Positions 34,737-43,261 of a stretch of DNA of 64,000 nucleotides are shown in pieces (within the stretch, counting starts at the first letter, position 1; each line of letters opens with the position of its first letter). Both the position numbers and the translations under genes were made by a program. The notes below the pieces were generated by a model. It saw nothing but the letters and a program-made list of their open reading frames with translations, was not told where the DNA came from and made no database searches. The stretch is from positions 2,929,773 through 2,993,772 of the forward strand of contig CP070643.1 of NCBI GenBank assembly GCA_020354125.1. The letters are read 5' to 3'. This DNA is from Betaproteobacteria bacterium (lineage in GTDB: Bacteria > Pseudomonadota > Gammaproteobacteria > Burkholderiales > Eutrophovitaceae).

Positions 34737-35570
34737 ATGCAAATTATCGATGCCCAGATACACCTGTGGGGGAGCGGCCTGCCGAGCAACATGGCACACC
34801 GCCAGGTAACCTCGTTTACCGCGGCTGAGGCGATTGCGATGATGGACGAGGCGGGTGTCGATGCAGCAGTAGTTCATCCACCGCCGTGGGACCCGGACTC
34901 TCACGAACTTGCATTCAAGGCAGTGCGTAACTATCCAGGGCGGTTTGCGATTATGGGATCACTACCGCTCGATGATCCGAAGTCACGAACCAGGATAGCG
35001 AGCTGGAGGCAACAACCCGGCATGCTTGGTCTGCGTTACTTGTTTTTGAACGAACCGGAGCGCACCTGGTTGCACGATGGCACGCTCGATTGGCTTTGGA
35101 GCGAGTCGGAACGCGCCGGTGTTCCTGTTGCGTTGCTGGCAACTGACTCGCTGCCTGAGATCGGTAAGATTGCGGAGCGCTATCCCGGACTGCGACTGAC
35201 CATTGACCACCTCGGTGGCAAAGGCGGCAACACCACGCTGAAGGACGACGCGGCAATGGCCCACATGCCCGAGCTGCTAAAACTGGCGAAGCATCCAAAT
35301 GTCGCGGTAAAGGCGACCGGTGCACCGGGTTACTCGAGTGAAGCTTATCCGTTTCCGAAGATGCACAGGTATCTAGAACAGATTTTCGACAGCTTCGGCC
35401 CGCATCGCACGTTTTGGGGAACGGACATCACCAAGATGCCTTGTTCCTGGCGGCAATGTGTCACCATGTTTACCGAGGAATTGGCGTGGTTGACGGGAGA
35501 GGACAGGGAGCATGTAATGGGGAATGCGATCTGTGCCTGGTGGGGTTGGGATCGGATAGACCCGTCTTAG
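34737..35570 (+). CDS. Amidohydrolase-family hydrolase (COG3618 type)
   Basis: A 277-residue TIM-barrel protein. It begins IIDAQIHLWG, where the usual DxHxH is DAQIHLW (the first His is Gln), and has the later IDHLGGKG and GTDITKMPC segments, equivalent to the HLG and SDYP/GTD metal positions. Relatives hydrolyse lactones such as 2-pyrone-4,6-dicarboxylate or gluconolactones. The substrate is not predictable. A TauD-like dioxygenase follows 135 bases downstream on the same strand. Confidence 0.85.
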   Translation: MQIIDAQIHLWGSGLPSNMAHRQVTSFTAAEAIAMMDEAGVDAAVVHPPPWDPDSHELAFKAVRNYPGRFAIMGSLPLDDPKSRTRIASWRQQPGMLGLRYLFLNEPERTWLHDGTLDWLWSESERAGVPVALLATDSLPEIGKIAERYPGLRLTIDHLGGKGGNTTLKDDAAMAHMPELLKLAKHPNVAVKATGAPGYSSEAYPFPKMHRYLEQIFDSFGPHRTFWGTDITKMPCSWRQCVTMFTEELAWLTGEDREHVMGNAICAWWGWDRIDPS

Positions 35571-35705
35571 CAGGACGCGCGAGCCCGAGCCCAGATAGGT
35601 GCGATATTCCGTCTTTTCTAGCGGCCGTTTGTCGTGACGCGTTGATGCGGTCGATGGCCCAGTCATTGCAGGACGGTCTTATTGGCAGTAGACAGGGATA
35701 AAGAG

Positions 35706-36569
35706 ATGAGTCGGCTATATTTTGAACCCCTACACGAATTGTTCGGTGCCCGTGTCACCGGCATCGATCTAACGGCGGAGCTTTCTGACGCGGATATTGT
35801 GGAGATTGCCGACGCCCTGGACGAGTACTCTTTGTTGTGTTTTCCGGATCAACACATGACCGATGAGGCTCATCTTGCTTTGACCAGACGTTTGGGCGAG
35901 CCAGAGCCCAATCACGTCACGTTTGGTACGACGGGCAAGATCGATTACTTCGCTACCTTGGGAAACGTCATCGATGCGGAGAACAAGAAGGACAACGCCG
36001 ATCCGCACACCCGTTTCCAAACCGGAAACAATCTGTGGCATTCGGATTCATCGTTCCGTTTGGTACCTGCCAAATTCTCGATCAATCATTCTTACGAAGC
36101 CCCGGGTGAGGGCGGTGAAACAGAGTTTGTCAGTCAACGCGTGGCATATGCGCGTTTACCTGCGTCTTTGCAGGCGAAGATCGATCCCCTTCATGTGTTG
36201 CATGACTACGTTTTCTCTCGCAGCCAGATCGCCCCGGTCAATCCGAATCACGCGGCATCGCTGCCACCCATCGAGCACAAACTGGTGAGAACGAATCCGG
36301 CGAATGGTCGCAAGAACTACTATGTCGGCTCACATGCCCGATCGATAATCGGATTGTCTGGCATCGAAAGCCGCGAATTGATCGATGACCTTCTGGAAAG
36401 AGCAATCGGACCGGATCAGGTGTACGCGCACAAGTGGCAGGTCGGAGATACATTGATCTGGGACAATCGCTGCATGCTGCACAGGGGGGCTGGCTTCGAC
36501 GCGGACCGCTGGCGACGGCTGATGCGGCAAACGAGGGTTAGCGGGGAAGGTCCGACTCTGAGCGAATGA
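35706..36569 (+). CDS. TauD/TfdA-family 2-oxoglutarate-dependent dioxygenase
   Basis: A 287-residue non-haem iron enzyme. Iron ligands are H112-x-D114 in LWHSDSSF and distal H259 in CMLHRG, and an Arg in RRLMRQTR binds 2-oxoglutarate. This family oxidatively cleaves substrates such as taurine or 2,4-dichlorophenoxyacetate; the specificity loop FHDRLEVPAKF region does not settle which. The start at 35706 has AAAGAG immediately upstream. A probable operon partner is the preceding amidohydrolase. Confidence 0.9.
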   Translation: MSRLYFEPLHELFGARVTGIDLTAELSDADIVEIADALDEYSLLCFPDQHMTDEAHLALTRRLGEPEPNHVTFGTTGKIDYFATLGNVIDAENKKDNADPHTRFQTGNNLWHSDSSFRLVPAKFSINHSYEAPGEGGETEFVSQRVAYARLPASLQAKIDPLHVLHDYVFSRSQIAPVNPNHAASLPPIEHKLVRTNPANGRKNYYVGSHARSIIGLSGIESRELIDDLLERAIGPDQVYAHKWQVGDTLIWDNRCMLHRGAGFDADRWRRLMRQTRVSGEGPTLSE

Positions 36570-36601
36570 ATAATGTGCTCCGGGGGGTAGTTTCAGAAAC
36601 A

Positions 36602-36629
36602 GCACTGGCGCCCTGTCGGGCGCCAGTGC
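36602..36629. terminator. Strong hairpin between convergent genes
   Basis: A 12-base perfect stem (gcactggcgccc / gggcgccagtgc) around loop tgtc. No T-run follows, so termination is likely but not certain. Confidence 0.55.
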
Positions 36630-36690
36630 CGTGCGGCCAACAACTGGGAGGCGGCGCGCGTTTAAATCGAGGAAGCAAGGCCGTGACGGT

Positions 36691-37425
36691 CTAGAGGTCG
36701 ACGGTGAATGCTTTCAGCAGATCGGAAAAATCCTTCGGGCGGGACGCGAGCCTGAAGCCGATACGATGCGTTGGCTTGCCGTTGGCGTCCTTGAGCAAAG
36801 CAGCGTGACGGATCTTCAGGTCAACGACCATCTGCTTACCGTCGTCGAGTTGAATGACGCAATTTTGAACCTCGGTCCCGGTGCGCACTTTCTCATCTGC
36901 GGCAAAACCAATGACTCCGATTCCGGTGGCGCTCATGTCGGCAAGCCGTCCCTTGACGTGACGCCCGCCAGGAAGACTGAATGTCACAATCGGCGCCGAA
37001 ATCTGTGGAACCGTGATTCGGCGATGCATTCGACGATCGGCCTGGATAACACGGGCTGGAATCGGAACGTGAAACACGGGCCGGCCGGCGAGCAACACGT
37101 CGCGTGCGCGGGGGCTGGTGAATTGCGTAGTATCTGCCCCGTGCACCACGGAGAATTGCACCTCCTCACTGCGGAGCAATCGCGAGTTTGCTCCTTTGTG
37201 GTCCCCGTATTCGAAATAGACGCGATTGAGTTGGCGATCGAGTTGCAGCGCGCGCGTGACGATCACTCTATTTTCGTCAGCGTAGTGCACTGACACTGGC
37301 TGATCATCGTGAATAAAACGCTGAAGCAGATGAACGATTTGGTGGCGGGACCAAAGCAGGCGCGAACCCGCAAGGTCGTCGTTGAATCGACCGCTCGTGG
37401 CGGCGGGCTGTGCTGTCGGCAGCAT
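36691..37425 (-). CDS. YcgR-like PilZ flagellar brake protein
   Basis: A 244-residue c-di-GMP effector. Residues 25-115 form the YcgR N-terminal domain (IVHLLQRFIHDDQPVSVHYADENR). The PilZ domain follows, with the RxxxR motif RMHRR and the DxSxxG-like motif DMSATGIG. When bound to c-di-GMP, YcgR slows the flagellar motor. No flagellar genes are adjacent. The ligand motif is complete. Confidence 0.9.
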   Translation of the reverse strand: MLPTAQPAATSGRFNDDLAGSRLLWSRHQIVHLLQRFIHDDQPVSVHYADENRVIVTRALQLDRQLNRVYFEYGDHKGANSRLLRSEEVQFSVVHGADTTQFTSPRARDVLLAGRPVFHVPIPARVIQADRRMHRRITVPQISAPIVTFSLPGGRHVKGRLADMSATGIGVIGFAADEKVRTGTEVQNCVIQLDDGKQMVVDLKIRHAALLKDANGKPTHRIGFRLASRPKDFSDLLKAFTVDL

Positions 37426-37744
37426 ATTGTCTCCTCTAGGGGTGTAGCTCTTGTTCTCCGCTTACACCTACTGCAATTGATGTGCCGATCGCTTGTAATG
37501 TTGCGAATCAGGCAGATACGATTTGGTATTTCATCATCATGTCGCCGGTCGAAGACAACCGGTGGGCATGTGTTTGCAATCGGCGACATTGCCGGACGTG
37601 GAAACCTGCAGATGTAAGGACGGGACAGGCGCTAAAAACTAAAAACCGTTTTTGGATCGACGAGCCCTATAATGATCGGTTTCCAAGATTGCTTTTGTTT
37701 CAAGTGCTGCTTCTGTTGTTTACATGCAGCGCTGTTGTACGGCT
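37426..37744. other. Intergenic region between divergent genes
   Basis: About 319 bases ahead of the YcgR-like and NUDIX fusion genes. Only short shadows and no obvious regulatory motif were seen. Confidence 0.5.
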
Positions 37745-39412
37745 ATGAGTAAAGATACTGTTACGCCGCGGCCCGCGGCAACGTTAATCCTGGTGCGCGA
37801 CGGAACCGACGGACTGGAGGTGTTGCTCGCCAAGCGCACACATCTTGCCCAGTTCGCGGGTGGCGCTCACGTGTTTCCGGGCGGCGCTGTGGACGACGCG
37901 GATACCGCGCCGGAACTTGCTGCGCTTGCTTCCGGTATTGATGACGTGGAAGCAAGCAAACGCCTGGGCATCGAGCAAGGTGGCCTTGGTTACTGGATTG
38001 CGGCGATTCGCGAGTGCTTTGAGGAAGCCGGGCTGTTCTTCGCACACACGCATGAGGATGAACTGATCGATATCGAAGGACACACAGCGCGGCGTTTCGC
38101 TTCCGCGCGGCGAACGCTCGCGGAGGGCGAGGCGAGCCTGCTCGAGCTATTGCAGTCAAATAACCTGCGGCTTGCTACCGATCGGTTGCATTACTTCAGT
38201 CACTGGATTACCCAGGCGGGGCGTCCGCGCCGCTATGACACGCGATTCTTTCTGGCGGAGGCGCCAGCCAGGCAAACCCCGTCGCACGATGGCGAGGAAC
38301 TGGTGAATCACCTGTGGATTCGGCCGGCTGAGGCGCTTGAGCGAGGCAGCCGCGGCGAGCTCAACCTTATGTTTCCGACACTGAAAACGCTCGAAAGCTT
38401 GTCGAGATTCGATGATGTAGCGGCGGCGCTGGAGCACGCGCGTACGCTGCGAGTAAGGACCCCGATGAGCCCGCGGGCGGGGTCGGGCCGTGACGGCAAG
38501 AGACTGCTGTTGCCCGGTGATTACGCTTATGCCGAGCTGGGAAAACTCGATCCGGAACAGAAGGGCACGGCGTCCTATGAGATTATTCCCGGCGTGCCTG
38601 TGTCCTTGTCGCAGCGGGTAACAAGGCTGACGGCGTCTAATCCAAGCGTAATGACCGGGCCCGGCACCAACACCTACCTGCTTGGCGACGAGGCCAATGG
38701 CGTTGCTGTCATTGATCCCGGGCCGGCAGATGCGGAACACGTAGCCACCATCATCGAGGTGGCGCCGGGCCCAATTCGCTGGATTTTGTGCACGCACACG
38801 CATGTTGATCACTCACCGGGCGCGGCACTGCTGAAGGAACGCACGCAGGCTACTACTTACGGGATGCTTGCGAAGTACAAAGAAAGGCAGGACCAATCCT
38901 TCATCCCGGATCACGCACTGGTAGACGGCGAACGTGTGTCCGTCGCGGGTGTGACGCTACGTGTTCTGCACACGCCGGGCCATGCCTCCAACCAGGTTTG
39001 CTACTTCCTGGAAGAAGAGCACCTGTTGTTCACGGGGGACCACATCATGCAGGGCTCAACGGTCGTGATCAATCCACCCGACGGAAACATGTCGGACTAC
39101 TTCGCCTCGCTTGAACGGCTTTACGAAGAAGACATCGAGTGGCTGGCGCCGGGGCACGGGTTCCTGATGGAGCGGCCTTACGAGGTTGTCGAGCGCCTCA
39201 TCGTCCATCGGCGCAACCGTGAGAACAAGGTGGTAAACGCGCTACGCGACGTTGGCCCCGGCAGCGTTCAAGCACTCGTGGCCACCGTTTACGACGACAC
39301 GCCCGAGCGGATGCACCGCCTGGCAATGCGCTCGCTGCTCGCGCATTTGCATAAGCTCGAAGTTGATGGGCGAGTTAAACAACAAGAGGATGTGTGGGAG
39401 TTGCTGGAATAG
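37745..39412 (+). CDS. NUDIX hydrolase fused to a metallo-beta-lactamase-fold hydrolase
   Basis: A 555-residue fusion. Residues about 10-240 are NUDIX: FPGGAVDD and the box end RECFEEAGL are present. Residues about 290-500 are a metallo-beta-lactamase fold with THTHVDHSPG (HxHxDH zinc box), HTPGHASNQVCY and FTGDHIM. The last 70 residues form a winged-helix-like tail typical of LACTB2-type proteins. The combination couples nucleotide-type hydrolysis with an RNase- or thioesterase-like site. The substrate is unknown. The ATG at 37745 is preferred to a frame extending to 37724. Confidence 0.87.
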   Translation: MSKDTVTPRPAATLILVRDGTDGLEVLLAKRTHLAQFAGGAHVFPGGAVDDADTAPELAALASGIDDVEASKRLGIEQGGLGYWIAAIRECFEEAGLFFAHTHEDELIDIEGHTARRFASARRTLAEGEASLLELLQSNNLRLATDRLHYFSHWITQAGRPRRYDTRFFLAEAPARQTPSHDGEELVNHLWIRPAEALERGSRGELNLMFPTLKTLESLSRFDDVAAALEHARTLRVRTPMSPRAGSGRDGKRLLLPGDYAYAELGKLDPEQKGTASYEIIPGVPVSLSQRVTRLTASNPSVMTGPGTNTYLLGDEANGVAVIDPGPADAEHVATIIEVAPGPIRWILCTHTHVDHSPGAALLKERTQATTYGMLAKYKERQDQSFIPDHALVDGERVSVAGVTLRVLHTPGHASNQVCYFLEEEHLLFTGDHIMQGSTVVINPPDGNMSDYFASLERLYEEDIEWLAPGHGFLMERPYEVVERLIVHRRNRENKVVNALRDVGPGSVQALVATVYDDTPERMHRLAMRSLLAHLHKLEVDGRVKQQEDVWELLE

Positions 39413-39449
39413 CTTGGATCTACAAAGCGAACAAGTGACGCCGCGATTG

Positions 39450-39479
39450 CTCGGTTGCAACTTACTCGGTTGCAACTTA
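39450..39479. repeat. Two tandem copies of a 15-base unit
   Basis: ctcggttgcaactta occurs twice head to tail, in the gap after the NUDIX fusion gene. Confidence 0.9.
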
Positions 39480-39507
39480 TTGGCGCAGTAGCTTCGTTAT
39501 CAACCTG

Positions 39508-40662
39508 TTAGGGTTTGTGTTTCCTCCACCACACCGCTCCCACACCACCGCTGAAAACAAGCACCGCCATGGTCCAGAACATGGCGGCCGTGCCGAGTAC
39601 CGAGCCGAAAGCGCCGAAGATGAGCGGCAGTACCACCTGGTTGCCGTGAATAATGGTCAAGCGCACGCCCAGAACCTCGCCAATTCGGCCCTCTGGCGAA
39701 GTTGAGTGAACCAATGACATGATATTGGGATGCGCTGCGCCAAGGCCCAGGCCGAGCAGGAAAGCGATTGCCATCAGTAGTGGGCCGGAAGAAAACATCG
39801 GGAACAGCGTGAACGCGAGGGCCGCAGAAAACATCGTGTAAACGAGTACCTGCCATTCGGTGAAATGCCGTGAAAGTATGGGCATCGCGGAGCGGATGAC
39901 GAAGGTCGCAAGCGAGAAACTGCCGAGCACAAGACCGATTTCCGAGGCGGACAGGCCGATAAACGTGCCATGCACCGGTATGACGAGCGATTGCAGATCC
40001 CAGCACATCGAGACCAGGGCCGTGGCGATTAGCACGTGGCGCAGCTCGGTTTGCCTGAACAGTTCGACTGGATGCATTGGCTTAGGGGGGATCACGGTGC
40101 CATGACGCGAAGGCATCAGGTCGCGACTGATCCTTACCATGGCCACCGCTAACAGCGCGACAACCACCAGCGCGCCAAAAGTGGCTCGATGGCCGAACGC
40201 GTCGATGAGGAACCCGCTCAAGATCGGACCGGTGAATCCGGACACCGAAACACCCAAGGCAAACCAGGAAAACGCGGCCGGGCGCCGAGCGGGGTCAGCG
40301 CGCTCGCCGATGATGTGCTGGACCGAGATCATTGCCAGCGTCAATCCGGTGCCGATCAGTGTCGCCGCGACCAGCAAAGGAGCGAGATCGGCAGCTTCAT
40401 ACGAGAACAGCCATGGCAGCAGCGTGCCGACGAGTATTAGCAGCGTTCCGGTTAGCGTCGGGCGAAAGGCGCCCACTGCATCAACCCAGCGGCCGGCGCG
40501 AACCGAGATTAGCATCGGGACCAGGGAAAACAGCGCCAAAATTACTCCCACAGTGAAGGTCGATGCGTCGTTTGCCAGCGCGTAAAGCGAGCCGGTCATG
40601 CGAGCCGACACAAACGCCATGTGCGACAGCACTGTAATCAAAACCAGCCGAAACAGATCCAT
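39508..40662 (-). CDS. MFS transporter
   Basis: A 384-residue protein with twelve probable membrane helices. The conserved cytoplasmic loop between helices 2 and 3 is ISVRAGRWVDAVGAFRPT, a variant of GxxxDRxGRR, and helix 5 has a GVSVSGFTGPILSGFLIDAFG signature typical of drug/H+ antiporters. No substrate is inferable. It is divergent from the alpha/beta hydrolase with only 58 bases between starts. Confidence 0.88.
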   Translation of the reverse strand: MDLFRLVLITVLSHMAFVSARMTGSLYALANDASTFTVGVILALFSLVPMLISVRAGRWVDAVGAFRPTLTGTLLILVGTLLPWLFSYEAADLAPLLVAATLIGTGLTLAMISVQHIIGERADPARRPAAFSWFALGVSVSGFTGPILSGFLIDAFGHRATFGALVVVALLAVAMVRISRDLMPSRHGTVIPPKPMHPVELFRQTELRHVLIATALVSMCWDLQSLVIPVHGTFIGLSASEIGLVLGSFSLATFVIRSAMPILSRHFTEWQVLVYTMFSAALAFTLFPMFSSGPLLMAIAFLLGLGLGAAHPNIMSLVHSTSPEGRIGEVLGVRLTIIHGNQVVLPLIFGAFGSVLGTAAMFWTMAVLVFSGGVGAVWWRKHKP

Positions 40663-40720
40663 TGAGTTTGCGGTCTAGAATGACGGGAAGGGGACAACAT
40701 ACCCCGAAACGAGAGGAACC

Positions 40721-41530
40721 ATGTCCAATATTGAGCTAAACCTCGTGGACTGTGGTCGGCGGGAACCCGCAGTCGTCCTGATTCACGGATTTACATGCAA
40801 TTTGCATGACTGGAAAGAGCAGTTGTCCGTCTTGTCCGCTGCTCATCGCTGCGTGGCGATCGACCTGCCGGGTCACGGGAAGTCACCCCCTCCAGAGGAA
40901 CCGACTATCGAGGCGCTGGCCAAAGCCGTCAATGATGCACTCGATGCGTTGAAGCTCAGCGACGTGGTGCTAGTCGGACACAGCATGGGCTGTCGTTTGG
41001 TTTCGGAGACTTACGGCCAGTCGCCCGGCCGCGTTCGAGGGGTAGTCTACGTTGACGGCAGCATGGTTGCAGTCGGCAATCCGGATGAGGCGGTGAGAAA
41101 AATGATCGAAACGCTTGACCGTATCGGCATGGACGGTTTCATTGAGCGGCTCTACGAAGGCTTCTATGTCGAAGGCACGCCCACCGAAGTCCGCGACTTC
41201 GTCAATGCCGGGCTGTCAAATATAGATATGAACTTTGCCAGGAAGCTTTGGCTCAACGTGGTTCGCTGGGATGCGTCACGCGCTCACGCGGCACTCGGGG
41301 CGATTGAGGTGCCGGCATTGGTGATTCAGTCCACCTACCTCAATACCGAAATGAAGCGCGTGTCCATCGCCTCCGGTCAGACGACACCGTGGATTAACGC
41401 GGTATCAGAAGCCGTAAAAGACGTGACCGTCGCGGTGATTGAGGGAGTGGGTCATTTCCCGATGCTCGAGGCACCGCAGCAGACCAACGAGGCGATTTCA
41501 AGTTTCGTGCACCGAATCGCGGCCGATTAG
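40721..41530 (+). CDS. Alpha/beta-fold hydrolase
   Basis: A 269-residue single-domain hydrolase. The oxyanion segment is IHGFTCNLHDW, the nucleophile Ser is in VGHSMGCRL, and the histidine is in EGVGHFPMLE. GAGAGGAAC precedes the ATG. Related proteins include lactonases, C-C hydrolases and esterases. The gene has no obvious partner other than the divergent MFS transporter. Confidence 0.88.
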   Translation: MSNIELNLVDCGRREPAVVLIHGFTCNLHDWKEQLSVLSAAHRCVAIDLPGHGKSPPPEEPTIEALAKAVNDALDALKLSDVVLVGHSMGCRLVSETYGQSPGRVRGVVYVDGSMVAVGNPDEAVRKMIETLDRIGMDGFIERLYEGFYVEGTPTEVRDFVNAGLSNIDMNFARKLWLNVVRWDASRAHAALGAIEVPALVIQSTYLNTEMKRVSIASGQTTPWINAVSEAVKDVTVAVIEGVGHFPMLEAPQQTNEAISSFVHRIAAD

Positions 41531-41645
41531 GCGCATCGGAAATCTCGAATTATTGAATTTCTTATCTTGGCTGGTTCTGTGACCCGTTAGAAACAAAATG
41601 GGGATATCGATAGTCAATCATGCTCCGCGCCGACAATTGCCATGG

Positions 41646-42899
41646 CTACTCTTCGGAGATGCGAACAACTTCCAGACGAACAACATCCTTGTTGTTGTAG
41701 GCGTCTAGCAGATAAGACACTTTCCAACTGAGGTTCTCACCGAGCTGGGAAAACAATACCGTTTGAAACGTGCCAACGATGGATTCAGCGCTGAGAATAT
41801 CGAATGTATCGCCTTGTTCCGGTGAGAATGTCCTGTTGCGGAATTTGATGATACGGACGTCAAGTACGCCATCCAACGTCGCCCTGCCCGAGACATTAAG
41901 CAAACCGTGCTTGTTCTCTTCTCGTCGCCCGACGACGTAGGTGGCGAACTTACCAGCTGCTGTCTGAATATAGTCACCAGATATGGTCATTACGTCGAGC
42001 GATGTTGCCCGCGCAAGTGTGCCTCCGTCTACCGCTAACGTTGAGGTGATCTTGCCTGCGCCTGATAGCACACCGCCATTAATGACGACGGAAGATTGCG
42101 TCATCGCGCCGTCAACAACTGTGGATCCGGCGAACTGACGGAAGCTACCCGAGCCCATCAGACGCCCGGAAAGACTGACTACGAACTGGCCCGATGTGTA
42201 GATCGTGCCGTCGTTTGTCAGCGTGCCATCGTTTTGAATCGAGCCAGTGTTCTCGGTTTCGCGCCCTGTTATCAGTTTTGCACCGGGATTGTTCTTGAGA
42301 ATACCGTGATTATTCAGGAATCGACTGTTTGCGAAGTCAAACGTTCCGCTGTTGCTGACGGTGGCGTAGTTTATCCAACCGATCCGGGTCTTTACGGTGC
42401 CACCGAGACTATTCTGCACCACACCTTCATTCGTAAAACGCTGACCGCTTGATAGCGTAGCGCCAGGCAAGTTGTTCACGACGCCGGTGTTTTTTCCAAA
42501 ATCGCCAGCGCTTAGAGTGTCATAGTTATTCAGTATTCCAGTGTTTTCTGTTGAACCATAGCCGCTAACGGTTCCGAAGTTGTTCAGTGTTCCGGAGTTC
42601 TTGACACGCCCGTCACTGGACTGGACATTGACTAAGTCACCGAAGTTGTTCAACGTGCCAACGTTGATTAGGGTGCCGAAATTTCGCAGTTCACCACTGT
42701 TATCCAGTATCCCGGTATTGAACAGGGAGCCGAAGTTGTTGAAACGGTCCTGTTCGTTGCAGGCATCGTAGCGGCCATTGCTTATCGTGCTGCCAACCGG
42801 ATTGGGATTTGGCGCTATCTGACCGCAGACAGCAGATGCCTGCGTTACCAGACTCGTTAGAGCTAAGCCTAAGACACCAGCAAGACACTTGATATGCAA
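41646..42899 (-). CDS. Secreted repeat protein, autotransporter-passenger-like
   Basis: A 417-residue exported protein with a signal (GVLGLALTSLVTQASA). Residues about 50-230 contain around fifteen short Asn/Gly repeats of the form x-N-x-G-T-L-x-N-F-G, suggesting a beta-solenoid stack. A second region (about 260-400) resembles the passenger end and autochaperone segment (GVLSGAGKITSTLAVDGGTL...SGDYIQTAAGKFATYVVGR...RATLDGVLDVRII). The outer-membrane barrel is missing, so it is either released or anchored otherwise. Composition is richer in A and T than neighbours. Confidence 0.7.
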   Translation of the reverse strand: MHIKCLAGVLGLALTSLVTQASAVCGQIAPNPNPVGSTISNGRYDACNEQDRFNNFGSLFNTGILDNSGELRNFGTLINVGTLNNFGDLVNVQSSDGRVKNSGTLNNFGTVSGYGSTENTGILNNYDTLSAGDFGKNTGVVNNLPGATLSSGQRFTNEGVVQNSLGGTVKTRIGWINYATVSNSGTFDFANSRFLNNHGILKNNPGAKLITGRETENTGSIQNDGTLTNDGTIYTSGQFVVSLSGRLMGSGSFRQFAGSTVVDGAMTQSSVVINGGVLSGAGKITSTLAVDGGTLARATSLDVMTISGDYIQTAAGKFATYVVGRREENKHGLLNVSGRATLDGVLDVRIIKFRNRTFSPEQGDTFDILSAESIVGTFQTVLFSQLGENLSWKVSYLLDAYNNKDVVRLEVVRISEE

Positions 42900-43261
42900 A
42901 GTACCGACCCACAGAAGCGAAGGCTGAAGGCATGTGACCTATAGGATTGACTTTACGCTGTGTTCTGGAAGGCGGTCAACGCGCCGGCGCGTCGCAACTT
43001 GGGGTTACCTTGATCTGGCTCAATATCTCCGAGGTTTTTTGAACAGACGGGTGGTCGCGTCTGCTGGCGGCGAACTAATATGACCGTTGAGCATGCAACA
43101 TCGATTTCTCAGGTCGCTGAGTGATCAACGCAATATCGAACGAGCCTTCGCGAGCTACAAAAACATCGTATTCTGGGGCACAATCCAGTCTGGATTAGAC
43201 GCGTGGCACGCTCAGTGACAGCTTCGCCTTTGCATGGTTATTCCAATTGGAAAGGATCCGC
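42900..43261. other. Intergenic region, no gene seen
   Basis: About 360 bases between divergent genes. Nothing beyond probable promoters; GGAAAGGA near the end is the ribosome site of the next gene. Confidence 0.5.
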
